From: Phialocephala subalpina
Taxonomy: Eukaryota; Ascomycota; Leotiomycetes; Helotiales; Mollisiaceae
Assembly: GCA_900073065.1 (NCBI GenBank)
Contig: FJOG01000009.1
Location: 4,782 to 68,781 of the forward strand
Direction: 5' to 3'
DNA length: 64,000 nucleotides
Program-made: the position numbers and the translations under genes
Part shown: positions 34,393 through 46,381 of the stretch, piece after piece
Position numbering within the stretch: position 1 is the stretch's first letter
Layout: every line of letters begins with the position of its first letter
Notes under the pieces: generated by a model
Told to the model about the DNA's origin: nothing
Databases searched by the model: none
The model's input: only the letters and a program-made list of their open reading frames with translations

Positions 34393-36759
34393 ATGTCACA
34401 GTCCAATCCAGCCCTGGAACTTCAAACTTCTGCCAGCAATGGTGGCCAGGCCCGCGGGGAAAGCTCTGTCCAACGGAGTAAACTTGTACGAAGCTATATT
34501 GCGTGCCGGAGATGTCATGGACAGAAAGTTAAATGCTCTGGAGAGACACCTTGCAGAAATTGCAAAGCCTCGAAACACCCTGTAGAATGTGTGTATCCAG
34601 TTCGCGACAAGAAAGTCGCGGTTTCAGAAAAGTATGCAGAAACCCTCGGACATGTAACGCCGGTATCCTCGTTCCCGTGAAGCATTCTGATCGTTGACTA
34701 TTCAGATACCTACGAACACTCGAAAGTCAAAACCGCTCACTTAAACGTGGAGCCCAAGTAGCACCACAAGAACCTCTTGCTTATCAGCAGCCGCCCCTTG
34801 CACCTTCAGATGCCGCAAATGATATACGTGCGAGAAAACGAACCATGATAACCGCCCCTACTACGCCAGACGATAACGGTACGAGTCCTGTTGATCGAAA
34901 CTTCGCGATCGACAGTCCAACTACTGGCCTAGATGAGACGAGTATTCAGCCAACATATGTGGGAGAAGCTGCATGCACAACTTTTGGAGGTCGACTGCGC
35001 CAGTTCCTCATCGGTGAAGACACCCCCGCTGTACCTCGACGACCCAAATACTATAAGCACCCAAAGATGCTCAGGACCTCCTGTACGGACTGCTCGTTGC
35101 CAAATCGTAGCGATGCACTCCTTTTGGTCAGAGTTGTCCTTCGATTTGTGGGACCGGATTATCATCTCATACGGAAAAAGTCATTTTTGGAGAGATTGGA
35201 CGAAACATATAGACTCAACGTCCTGGATGATCCGATTTGGCTATGCAGGTTATTTACTGTTTTCGCTCTTGGTGAGATCTACACTGTGCGATCTTCGAAA
35301 CCGAAAGGGACCAGTGTGCCAGGAACTGCATTCTTTTTGAAGGCCCTGGATTACTTCCAAGACCTTTACGAAGAGCCAACCATCGAGTATATAGAGACTC
35401 TTGTTCTTTTGGTACGCCGGATATCAGGATTTTGGTCTCCGGGTCTCATTTGCTAATCACCTTGTAGTCTTTTTACTCCACTACTCTCAATCGACGAAAC
35501 ACGGCGTATACCTATATTGGGCTTGCGTTGAGACTGTCTATCGTTCTTGGCCTACACCGGAAAGTTTCTGTAGACTCAACCTTGACACCTGCGGAGAGCG
35601 AGCATCGTGTCCGCGTATGGTGGACTGTTTACTGCCTCGATCGCATAATGAGTTCCAAAGTCGGGCTACCTGCCATGATTCAAGATGCAGATATCGATAC
35701 CCCGCTGCCGTCCCGGGATGGCCTCTCACAGCAAGACATGGAAGACTTCTACGATCCGGCGTATCTCGTGGCACAGGTGACCCTGTCGAAGATAACTGGT
35801 AATGTACTGGGGAACATCTACCATATCCCACAGCCAGACCAATCAAACAACTTCGTGCGTGGAGTGCAGACAATCTTGACAAGTCTGAGAAACTTTCACG
35901 AAGCATTACCGCCTATTCTCAGGCTGGACCAGAACAGTTCGCCTATGTATCTCAACAGATCAGTTGCCTCATTACATCTTCATTTCAATCAGGTTCGTGG
36001 ATCAGCGCCTTTGGATATCACCTTTCTGCTAACAACCCGCAGTGCGTAATCCTGACTACAAGACCAATCTTGTTCTACGTCTTTCGACAAACATTTGCTC
36101 GAGACGCACGTCCAGATTCAGAAGATACCCGAGCAATATCTCAAATGACAACAGCTCTCGCCGACGCCTGCGTACAAACAGCCCGAAAATCAAACAGAAT
36201 TCTCTCACAGCTATGGGTAGATGGATGTCTCGCCGTGTACGGGTTCTACGATGCTCTCTCGATCTTCTCATCGACTCTCGTGCTCATGATCTCTGCCGCT
36301 ATGGAAGATCCTGGGGCCCGCGACAGTGTTGACGATGACGGGATCGGGGTCGCTTGGAGTCTACTGAGGTCCATGAGAGATGATGGGAATGTACCTGCGA
36401 GCGATTATTATGAGCAGCTGGTACAATTGGAAGAGGACCTCAAACAGGCTTGTGCGAGGAGGAAGCGAAAAGGCAATGAGCTATCTCCGTCGGTCAATGT
36501 TAACGCTAGCGGGCTCGATCTGTTGCTACAAGCTAGTGGCACAGACAGCTCGCCTCACCAAGCCCAGAACCTAGGTTTAGCTTCTCAGACTAGGAATGTG
36601 ACGATGCAGTCGTCACAGCAGGGAGATTACATGAGTTCAAACGACCCTCTGAATGATCCATTTCTCAGCGGGTTTCTCTCGCAGCCTCAGACTGCATGGC
36701 CCTTTGATATCGTGTTTACCAGCGGTAGTGGAGAACAGCAGTCTTGGGGATTTGATTAG
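34393..36759 (+). CDS. Zn2Cys6 transcription factor with fungal_trans domain
   Basis: Four exons, 34393-34631, 34706-35411, 35468-35992 and 36043-36759, give 728 residues. The introns are 74, 56 and 50 nt, all in phase. The N-terminal binuclear zinc cluster has its six Cys at 38, 41, 48, 54, 57 and 66 (spacing C-x2-C-x6-C-x5-C-x2-C-x8-C). After a short linker with a possible coiled coil (YLRTLESQNRSLK, restored over intron 1) comes the fungal-specific middle homology region. This region includes the RLSIVLGLHRKV and EHRVRVWWTVYCLDRIMS blocks. The C-terminus is Gln/Ser-rich and may activate transcription. Its divergent promoter with the oxoprolinase gene and its place at the end of the catabolic set suggest it is the local pathway regulator. 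Confidence 0.93.
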
Positions 36760-39474
36760 AAGAGTAATGATATAATCAATCTTTCAAGGATGGCCGCTCA
36801 CCCATGCCATTTCTCTTACCCCCATGCTCCTACTTTCCATCGTCAAGTCCCTAAGGATCCGGGACAATTAGATCATAGCAAAATGGTAGCGACAGCGGAT
36901 ATACACCGCAATCCTCAAGCACGGGACTTTGTTTTGTAGCCTTTTGGGAAGAGCACGTCGCTACTGGCAGGTAAGCTGAGAGTATGAGAGATAATAGGAA
37001 GAATTCGGCGTGGTTTACGGTGTGAAATGGAATTAAATTCTTGACTTGGGTCTGGTATCGGTTTTTGCCATTGGGTTCGAGTTTCGGGTGGGAAATGATA
37101 AGAGCTTTTATTTTCTATGGATAGCATCTCCTCCGCTTTCTACAAAAAGCACATAACCAGAATGACAATAGGAGGTTTAATGAAAATAAATTCTGACCCC
37201 CGGTTTGGAAGTCAGCGCGAGAACCTCTGCGGGATTGAGCTACGGGGTGGGATGTAGGATTCACGAAAAGAAGTGCGAGGATGAGAAGCCATACTTCAGA
37301 ACATCCTTCAACTTCTTGATTAAGTCGCGTAGTTCATTGATTTGGTGTTGGTTTGTAGAAGCATTTGCAGAGGGCGAGAATGAGGGAGAGGTTGCCCCCC
37401 CGCCGGTCGCGGGGTGCTAACCTGCTTCCTTATTTATTTACTTACTTCTTCCTTCTTGAGATCGGCCATCAGCTGAATTATGTTAGAACTGCTCTATGGT
37501 CTCCAACATGGGCTATATGCTAAGTATAAAAATACCCCCTCCATCAGAGACAAGCAATATTGATTCCGAGCCGGAAATAAAGTATTACGCCAACAACTTC
37601 GACTTCGGCCTTTGGCTGCCACTGACAATAACTTGGAGACTATTCGCACCTCGAAATCTTACTACACGAACCCTGTCGGCTCCCGCCCGAGACCATCGTC
37701 TCTCTCCTCTATCTAGAAGTGAATGAAGGGAGGTGACAACGCAATTGGAAATGACAGTGAAGCCACATCTAATCAGATAGATGACCCCTCAACTCAAGAT
37801 GGTCAGAGGGCGAGGACGCTGAGTCCGCACATCTGCCAAAAATATATTCACGGCACGAATTTTACGAAATAGTGAATAGAAGATATAGTACTTCGAACAT
37901 CAAGAAACGAGGGTGCTTGCAATCGTGGTGGGAGATACAGATCCGGATGAGAGGGGAAGTATTTTATACTCAAACTGTGAGGCTGGGGCAGCACTTGGCG
38001 CGCCCCTCGAACCTCCCCCATCACTTCAGCTGATTCACTCACCTAACTCTAATGTGACTGCAAGTCAGCTACCGACCTCTGACTTGGCAGCGAAACGCTC
38101 TACCTGATTGAAAAGTGGATCGAGGAACACTACGATCTGGCAAGTATAAAAGCAACCCCCCTCTCAGTTACAAACCCGTCGTCTCTCAAAACTCTAAGCT
38201 TACCCGACCTGCATGCTCGGGGTACTCCCTGACCGCATCCATCGAGTTGTCTCTACCCTTCGATATTTTGTTTTCTAGCCTTCATTCCNNNNNNNNNNNN
38301 NNNNNNNNNNNNNNNNNNNNNNNNNNNNNNNNNNNNNNNNNNNNNNNNNNNNNNNNNNNNNNNNNNNNNNNNNNNNNNNNNNNNNNNNNNNNNNNNNNNN
38401 NNNNNNNNNNNNNNNNNNNNNNNNNNNNNNNNNNNNNNNNNNNNNNNNNNNNNNNNNNNNNNNNNNNNNNNNNNNNNNNNNNNNNNNNNNNNNNNNNNNN
38501 NNNNNNNNNNNNNNNNNNNNNNNNNNNNNNNNNNNNNNNNNNNNNNNNNNNNNNNNNNNNNNNNNNNNNNNNNNNNNNNNNNNNNNNNNNNNNNNNNNNN
38601 NNNNNNNNNNNNNNNNNNNNNNNNNNNNNNNNNNNNNNNNNNNNNNNNNNNNNNNNNNNNNNNNNNNNNNNNNNNNNNNNNNNNNNNNNNNNNNNNNNNN
38701 NNNNNNNNNNNNNNNNNNNNNNNNNNNNNNNNNNNNNNNNNNNNNNNNNNNNNNNNNNNNNNNNNNNNNNNNNNNNNNNNNNNNNNNNNNNNNNNNNNNN
38801 NNNNNNNNNNNNNNNNNNNNNNNNNNNNNNNNNNNNNNNNNNNNNNNNNNNNNNNNNNNNNNNNNNNNNNNNNNNNNNNNNNNNNNNNNNNNNNNNNNNN
38901 NNNNNNNNNNNNNNNNNNNNNNNNNNNNNNNNNNNNNNNNNNNNNNNNNNNNNNNNNNNNNNNNNNNNNNNNNNNNNNNNNNNNNNNNNNNNNNNNNNNN
39001 NNNNNNNNNNNNNNNNNNNNTACAGTCTTCTTCCCCCTTCCTCTTTCGCATCTCTCGTCTCGCAGAAGCATCATCATGGCAAGTATTAACAGCAAGAGCA
39101 AAAATAACAACAAGCTCGCTTTGGTACCGTGCTCGGAGTCTAGAGGCTTTGCTAGACGCCGGATATCCAGGCACTGCAAATTGTAGTCCCAATACATATT
39201 AGACGAAGGAACGTGAAAAAAGAAAAGATTGAGACGGCAGGTGAACCTGGATAGCATTTGAGTCGCACCAGTTGCGGTACTCGAATACAGCAGAAAGAAG
39301 TTTGTATGTCTCCTGCGTGCATGCTGACTTTTCACTCTGAGACTTGATGAGGTGATGATTGGGGTGAATCTTGAGCCAAGCCAAATTCCAAGAATGAGGG
39401 AACTCAGAAGAACAACAACTCTTTCTGGACCAAGTCCGGTCCTTCTTCAATTCTAGAGAGTTTAAGCCCATCGA
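36760..39474. other. non-coding 2.7 kb with TATA modules and a gap
   Basis: No gene is visible. TATAAA boxes on the + strand at 37525-37530 and 38145-38150, each followed by runs of C, and one on the minus strand at 37963-37968 make the region look like promoter sequence without a gene. The last two are a divergent pair 182 bp apart, similar in layout to the array at 61-63.5 kb. A 732-base gap follows directly. Confidence 0.45.
38289..39020. other. assembly gap (732 N)
   Basis: A run of N. Long open frames drawn through it are meaningless. Confidence 0.99.
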
Positions 39475-40673
39475 CTATACCTCAACCGGCTCAAAATACC
39501 CCTTTACCTTCTCCTCATACAATTCCGTAAATGATAGCGGCTCATATCTCTTTTCTTTCCCCTCAGTAAAGAACCCCTCCAACGGCTTCAAAACCATATC
39601 ATTCTTCGGGACCACGAAATACGGAATGGAGTACCGAGGTTTCGTCATTCGGATATCGTCTTTGGTGACGTAGCTGTGGTCGTAGGTTGGGAGGTGGACA
39701 CGGTGGAGTGTTGATATGAGATAGTCTTTCCTCATGCTTAAATTTGGAAGCCACAACTGGACGAAAAGGAACGAAGGATAGCGCCTTGGGAGGGGGAGTA
39801 AGGAGGAAAGACGTACCATTAGACCACCTCGAAAGCACATCCCCAATATTCATAACCAACGCCCCTTCAACAAAATCAACACTCCTCCACTCCCCCTTCC
39901 CTTCCAAATCCCTAACTTTGACCTCCAAACCCGCATTCTCATCTTGCCACAACAGAGTAAAAGAATCGAAATCCGTATGTGCGCCCAGCCTGTCCATTTC
40001 TCCACTCTTTACTCTCCCTGCATCGACTGGTGGATAATGGCGGAATGTTAGCTCGTTCTCGATCTCGGAGTGGAATTGAAGAAGGTAGTCTTCAGACTCT
40101 AGCTCGAGTCCAAGTGCAAGGGCTCGAAGCACTGAGGTTGATGTTTTCCAGCACTTTGAATAGAATTTGTCGACGAAAACGCGATAGCCTGGAAGGATGG
40201 AATCAGGAAGCCATACATTAGGCTGTCCTTTATTGCCATCATGACCCATTCCATAACTTTCCTATTTCTCTCATCAGCCATCTGCTACCTTCTCCTCTGG
40301 TCCCTCCCCTCCCGCCCCGTCCCACACTCACATTAAAATCTACAACCCCCCTCACCTTCTCCCCCTCCATCTCAGGTATCATCTCATGTCCAACCTTCGA
40401 ATAACCCCTAAAGACATTCGACCCTGGTGGATGAGAAGCTTGGCTCTTCTCATCTTCAGATAAAGCAAAGAATCTCTTGGACCAGGAAAAGGCTTCGGAG
40501 AGTAAAGCAGGAGGGATGCCGTGGTTGGTGATGTAGATGAATCCTGTGGTGTGGCATGCGTGGACGAGGGATTTGGCGCATTGGAGGCGGGATTGAGGGG
40601 TGGAGGTTGGAGAAAGAAAGGGGGTGAGGTCGATTATTGGGAGTTGTGTAGGGGATTCTGTTGTTGAGCCCAT
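39475..40673 (-). CDS. 2-oxoglutarate/Fe(II) oxygenase (IPNS-like)
   Basis: Three exons, 40332-40673, 39817-40261 and 39475-39725, with introns of 70 and 91 nt, give 345 residues. The DIOX_N part begins PIIDLTPFLS and includes TGFIYITNHGIP. The Fe(II) site is His209 and Asp211 (GAHTDFDSFTLLWQD) with distal His270 (STLHRV). The 2-oxoglutarate site is Arg293-x-Ser295 (PRYSIPYF). The second junction restores SNDYLISTLHRV, the usual sequence at this point, which supports the chosen acceptor. Family members hydroxylate, desaturate or cyclise small molecules in primary and secondary metabolism. No biosynthetic neighbour points to a substrate. Confidence 0.93.
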
Positions 40674-42055
40674 TTTGCATTCTTTGATTTCTGCGTCGTG
40701 CTCGATGCGAGATGTTTGCGAAGAGAAGATTATACTTGATAGCTCGAGGCTGCGAGGCTGATATATCAAGTCAACATAAAGTTCGGAGGCCTGGCATGCA
40801 TTAGCTGAAACACCTTCCGCATTGGGCCCGAGCTCACCACACCTCTTGATGTAAGCGCCAAGGAGGATTCCTTATCTTAGCGGTACCTCCTGCTATCGCA
40901 GCAGGATCATTCGCACTCTAGTTCGCACCTTTCTCTTCTTTGTATTTACTTTGAATTTATTGCCGGGCCGGCCAATAGGAAGTATACGTACAGCAATTTG
41001 AAATACCCGAAGCCGTCGTCGTGAGAGGGTGTGATCGAAGCAGCTCAGAGACTATAGAAGCTGAAAATGTAACATTGAGGAGGGAAGATCCAGAGATTGT
41101 TTAAGAACCCGTAGCATCGAAAGAGAGTTAAAACTCGTATGTTGAACAAATCAGCAAGTAAAAAAGATGTAGCAAGACGACCTGGTCGTGGGTGTGGGGT
41201 ATAGTGGGGGCTGAGCCAGCATGCCGGAAGAGAATTGTAACTATTGCGATCGCGACTCAGCGTATAGATGGAAACGTTGATTCTGCTGTATTTCTCATGT
41301 TGATAACTTTCGGCGACTTGATCAAGACTCGAAAATGAGGCTAGACAGGGGAAACAGAGCAGACAGCGGTTCGTTGAGCAAAACTACCCTCGAATGTTGA
41401 TAACTAGGTCAGACATTTTCAGAAATCGACATGTAGTAACACCGATAGACTGCTCCGAATGTTGAGAAACAACTCGACCACCTTAAAGTCCGACGCGCAA
41501 TGAGTCGATCAGAAAAACTTTGTTGCACATCGTGTCCTGTTCCGCCCCGCTCCACCGCCGGAATTCTGCTTGCGATGGAACATTGAGTCTTCCCGCGGAG
41601 GCGGCATACGAGTTAGTATCCGTGATGAGTCTCCACTAGTTGTTCTGGCGGTCCTGTACTGCCGTTCCTCCGACGTGTAACAAAACTTCTTGATGTCGGT
41701 TGTGGCAGGGACTTTAAAATGGGGTTACTTGTCTCATCTTGCACGACTCCTTGTACCTACCTGTCTAGGTCAGTATCAGTATCAATCGTGTGGTCGGGGC
41801 GCTTGCCTGGTCGTTCCTGCCTTGGGCTGCTCGCAACGTCTTGTTCTGGATAAGAAAACAGGGCGATCCTTGCTCTGCTCGAAGACAGAGAGCTGTGATG
41901 AGAATATATAGATTCATATACAAAGAAATCGAACTCCACCTAGCTCCTCAGATACAAGCTAGCCACGGAAATAGATACAGCGCTTCCGCCAACACCCTAT
42001 ATGCTCTCCTTCCATCCTATTTCAACATAAAAATGACTTGAACGGTCATCTCACC
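40674..42055. other. intergenic 1.4 kb
   Basis: Promoter side of the oxygenase gene and 3' flank of the BTB gene. Nothing recognisable on either strand. Confidence 0.5.
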
Positions 42056-43843
42056 TCAAGGACCAAGAAACCTCCTCTGCGCATTCCTTCCAAACTCCCC
42101 ACTCACAGCATCCAACCTCACAGCCACTAACACACACTCCACACCACCTTTCCCATTCCTCGAGTTCTGGACTCGTAATCTCCATTGTCCGGTCTTCACC
42201 ACCCAAGATTCTTTCTCCTCTGCACCTCCTACTACACTTCCACCTTCCACCCTTCTCCGTTTCCGTGAAGGTTCGCCAAAGCTCTCATCTATTCCAATCA
42301 CAGAGCTAGCGTTGGAGCCACTGCTGCCGTCGTTTTCCTTTTCTGGCAAGTGCAGGGTGGAGAGGTTCCGAAATTCCTTCCCATCGAGACGAACATACGC
42401 TTCCTGGTCAAGAATACATCTCACCCAGTCATCACTGATAGGTGTGTTTCCCGGGCTTGCAGGTTGCGAACTAGCACCTCCTTTCTTCATCAACAACCCC
42501 AAGGGCAGACCAGTAGGCAAATTCAACTTTGTAGCGATGACTTCGAATAATCTCGAAATCCTCGCCTTGCCGTCCCCGAAAAATTCGCAACGCATAGATG
42601 AGAGATGGAGTCTGGTGCATTCATCTCCTATCTCTAGAATGAGTTCGTGGGATTTGTCGTCCACAAATGGTCGTGCGTAGTTTACATATCCGACGGAGAA
42701 TTGCAACGCGTTGAAGATCGGAGTTCCTGGTTCCGGAGGCGGGGACGAAGTAGAATCAGAAACAACCGAGATGCCAGATTGCCTCACATCCTCCAACCTC
42801 AACGTGATCTCCGTCCTTTTCCGTTCAAGATTAAACGTTATTTGATGCCGGATGAGCTTTTGCTCTAGGCCTTTAAGATGGAAATACCGACAATCCCTTA
42901 ACAATTCCGCTCGATGATCTTCATCTTTGATATGAAGAGGGTAGCCGCGGAGGAGATGCAAGAGTTCGGCGAATATGTCGGCGGAACGGTTTGGGACTGA
43001 GGGAGGCAATATTGATGGGGGACGGAGGAGACCTTCGCGGGAGAGGCCGGGGAAGACTTCAGTGGGGGAGGAGAAGAAGACGGCGAAGCCGAGGGAGAAG
43101 TAGTTGGGGCTGTTGCCGGGGTCGGAGAAGAGTTCGCGGGGGATTTGGAAGTCGCGGTGGCCGATTGAGATGAAGATGCTCTCCTCATATAATTGAGATA
43201 TCAGCCGCGGTACTATTCATCATCAGCTCAGCTCCCATGGATGAGAGGGGAAGGGGACAAACAAGAATAAAACTGCGCATCAGCGAACAATTTCACAAAA
43301 TGACTTCCGTCTTTCGGCGCAACATGATATCCCTGCAAATGTAGAGATATATCTTTGAATGTTACAGGATCTCGATCGATGTATAGGGTTCGTATGTTAT
43401 TTGTGTCGTCGCCGTTTTCTTCGGCGGTTTTTATTTGGCATTGGAAAAACTGGGAAAAATATGAGGGTGCTCTAGGTTTGTCAGCTTTCGCTTCTCACTT
43501 TCCCATTTTCTCTCTCATCCCCTCGTCTCATCTTCCCACCTCATTCTTACTAATTATCCCCCACATCTAGTTTCAGAGCCCAAATCTCAAGAGAAGGAAG
43601 AAGAAGGAGCAGCTTACCATCAGAACTAATACTAGCACCACTCAATCTAAAAAGCTCACTCCCAATCTGAATCGGGAAAACCCTCTCATGCGGCAATATA
43701 TTCGGTATATCCGTATTCATTTTCCTCGCACTCGTCGTGATCGTCTCTCTCAGTATCCCTGGAGGTTCGGTGGATATCGTCCTACTTGTGGAGGCTTCAT
43801 CTCTTGAATGCGATGCCATTCCTTTGCCGTTCATAGAGGCCAT
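42056..43843 (-). CDS. BTB/POZ-domain protein
   Basis: Exons 43618-43843, 43263-43469 and 42056-43212 give 529 residues. Introns are 148 and 50 nt, and both junctions keep frame. The T1/BTB-like fold starts at ERVFPIQIGSELFRLSGASISSD. It continues over intron 1 with APSYFSQFF and over intron 2 with LPRLISQLYEES, followed by a second BTB-like repeat (IFISIGHRDFQIPRELFSD) and LLRGYPLHI. The C-terminal half is less conserved and has a basic RKRRRVEGG stretch that may be a nuclear signal. Proteins of this kind are widespread in filamentous ascomycetes and may be cullin-3 adaptors or oligomeric scaffolds; none of this is tested for this branch. Intron 1 is pyrimidine-rich on the + strand. Confidence 0.85.
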
Positions 43844-44436
43844 CTCGACCGGCCTGGAGACCCGTAGGCCTTATCGAGGTGGTTTGAGCCCTAGGTTGCG
43901 AGATCTGGGGAAGGTTTGAAAAGTTGATGCTGCGCCGCACGTGATGATCCTCCCCAGCTCCAGCGGTCCCAGCGGGGCCGCCACGCGACGGGATGACGAT
44001 GAAGTCTCAGGGAGTAGAAAGAAGCATACTCGGACCCGGCAGTGTGTTCTTGGTCTCTCGTAAGGTTAGGGTATGTAAGGATGAGCGAGGCGCGACTGTG
44101 AGAGAAAAATTGGGGACGAGACGTTAGTAATTGAAGCTGTCGGTATTTTCCCGGATCAGCGCTAGTCTTAATTCGGAAGCTGGGATTAGCACGTGACTAT
44201 TTTGGGGGCCTTTCTTGTGGGGCGGGAACAACTTTCTTCGTGCCTCATTATTCAACCTCTACTCTCCTCCACTCTATCTCTTTCTTTTTCACGATTTTAC
44301 CACTCATGATGCCGTGCGCATACGCCTCTACTACAAATCTGCATCGCATACGCTCGGGTCCATCCCCAGAACCAGTGTTCAGGAGCCAAGGTTGACCTGA
44401 CCCTTCGACAATACAAATATGATCTCCAGGCTGCAG
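43844..44436. other. intergenic 593 bp
   Basis: Promoter side of the BTB gene. Nothing else recognised. Confidence 0.5.
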
Positions 44437-45137
44437 CTACTGTGCACCGATACCTAAATATCCCCTTTTAGTCCTGAACAGTCTCCTCCCAGGGGGGAGG
44501 ATAGATAGAGCTCTCAGAAATTTCATGGAGCGACGGAACAACATCCCTACCATCTTTCCACCGCTCGCCGAGCGTTCATCGAATTCCGGGTCTTGAGATG
44601 CCGTCACGATGTCTACCCATTTTGGAATGACGCCAGTGGTATCGAGCGTGGCGAGAGTTTCGATTATGCGTTGACAGTCCACCGCTGTTCTTTCGCTGAT
44701 TTCATTGCGGAGCATCGTTCGATCAGAGATAGGCTGTTGTAACCTGCGCAGGACGCGAGTTACAAGCAAAGCCAGGCCATCATGGATACTAGCAACCCAC
44801 TCTTCGGCCTGTAAGGAATCGGGGCCGGTCCCGCTTCGATTAGCAAGGAGCGTTCTCCAAAGAGCTTTAAAGACAGCTTCCCCGGTGTGGTAAGTCGCCG
44901 GCATAGCAATAAGCATGGTCAAGGAGAATAACATCGAATCGCTATCGACGAACTCGTCATAGAGCTATCAACTACCCCCACAGTATCCCATAAGATGCCG
45001 TTGACGGCAAGTAGGAGATTTTTCTTAGTACCCCCGCAAGCGTTATAAGGCCCCCCTCTATTCGAGAAAGGCTTGGGAACGGCGACGACGGACCAATCTG
45101 GGACCCAGGATGACAACCCTGGAAGTTTCCGATACAT
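44437..45137 (-). pseudogene. HET-type protein, C-terminal fragment with frameshift
   Basis: Only the tail typical of HET proteins is present. It has LSSWVPDWS at the start, NACGGTKKNLLLAVNGILWDTV, then in another frame TYHTGEAVFKALWRTLLANR and a basic C-terminus ending at 44437. The frame changes around 44925-44935 by one base. The N-terminal HET domain itself is absent. It is a truncated, inactive gene copy. Confidence 0.7.
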
Positions 45138-45154
45138 TTGATCCTCGACAAACT

Positions 45155-45832
45155 TTATGAGAAAGACGGGTGAAAGCTCTTCTTGCTTTTATCATCAGAC
45201 ACTATGAAACCGGGAAATGTTGTCTTCTCGAGGATCTGGTATGATGATAGTCTGTCTTTACTATTCTTCTGCAACATGCCAGGAATGATGACTCTAGTAA
45301 GGTTCCCGAAATATTCGGTGTAAGTATCCTTAGACAGCGGTCGGCTCATTGCTTCAATTAGGAGCTCAGGGTTACCGGCATACCGGCCCATCCGCGATCT
45401 GGAGGCGCCAGACTGGAAGACCGCAATATTCGTCAAGTTGTCATTAATCTTCTTTTGCTTTTGCTCCTTGTCGTCTTTTTCGGCTTTGGCCTATGGTTGT
45501 ACGGCGCATTGGGGACTCATTAGCGTAGATACAGTCTCGAGGAAGATGCAGCCCAGAGAGAACACATCTGACTTAGCGTCTCGGGATCCGCGAAGCAGGA
45601 CTTCTGGAGGGCTGTACCTGCCACTAAACGCACCCGGGCTTCCCGATGATCTCATGCTTTCCTTGCCAGCTCCTCTATAAAGTTGAGCCAGGCCAAAGCC
45701 GCTCAGTAGTACAACCCCATGATGGACTAGGCAGTTCCTGGGCTTGATGTCCCTATGGCGGATGTTGTGTGAGTGAATGAAGTTTACGGCGCTTGCTAAC
45801 CCATTGAAAGCGCGTGGCACATTAGTCCTCAT
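45155..45832 (-). pseudogene. protein kinase fragment, N-lobe missing, DFG changed
   Basis: Contains the C-lobe of a Ser/Thr-type kinase: catalytic loop HRDIKPRN, then LLSGFGLAQ where the metal-binding DFG Asp is replaced by Gly, then RYSPPEVL and SDVFSLGCIFLE. The glycine loop and the ATP-binding Lys region are missing upstream, where the sequence becomes AT-rich and stop-filled. An in-frame TAG at 45491-45493 interrupts the C-lobe, and the frame continues to a stop at 45155. It abuts the HET fragment within 20 bp. It is a truncated pseudogene; whether any peptide is made is unknown. Confidence 0.75.
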
Positions 45833-46381
45833 AGCGGACGGCCAATAATTAAATAGTTACGAAAGTAGTAACGATTTTACTGCTTTAGCTATAGGAATAT
45901 AGTAGCCCGGTCTATCGTAAAGCTGAAGAGAATCGAGCAGGTTGTCTAACTCAGCTAGAAAAAGGCCTTCCTATGCGAACACTATATCTACGAGCTGCGA
46001 TACCGCGGCTGACGTTCAATCGCGCAAGTCGCGGGCCCGTCACTACTCGCCTCCCTCCCATTTTTGTCGGCTAATTACGGGATCTTCCACGTAGTATATT
46101 TTACATAGTATCTTCTACATAAGATTTCCTTCACATGAGCGTCTCCGCATGTAATATTCCCAATATTTCACGTATAAGGTACTATGTACGATGTTCACGG
46201 ACGAGGCCGTCTACGATGCGTTTCTATGGCACGATGAAGTTGAGCTGCAGATAGCCCGACTGCACTTGTACAAGAAACCCTAAAGGTAGACGCGCCTCCG
46301 CCGTCTTTTCGCTTGCATCAACCGCTTGCTTTGCGCGTGGCGGTCCTCTCGGGGCAACCCAAAGGCTTGTGCTTATGTGCT
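45833..46381. other. intergenic 549 bp
   Basis: AT-rich in its left part, right where the kinase fragment is cut off, with tandem-like tacatagtatct and ctacataagatt motifs near 46095-46125. It may be a decayed insertion border. No gene seen. Confidence 0.4.

Noticed and set aside
37074..37090. ggttcgagtttcggg as a tRNA B-box-like motif
   Set aside because: No matching acceptor stem, D arm or A-box at the right distance; no tRNA gene found in the window.
38115..39335. Long open frames on both strands across 38289-39020
   Set aside because: They consist almost entirely of N in the gap.
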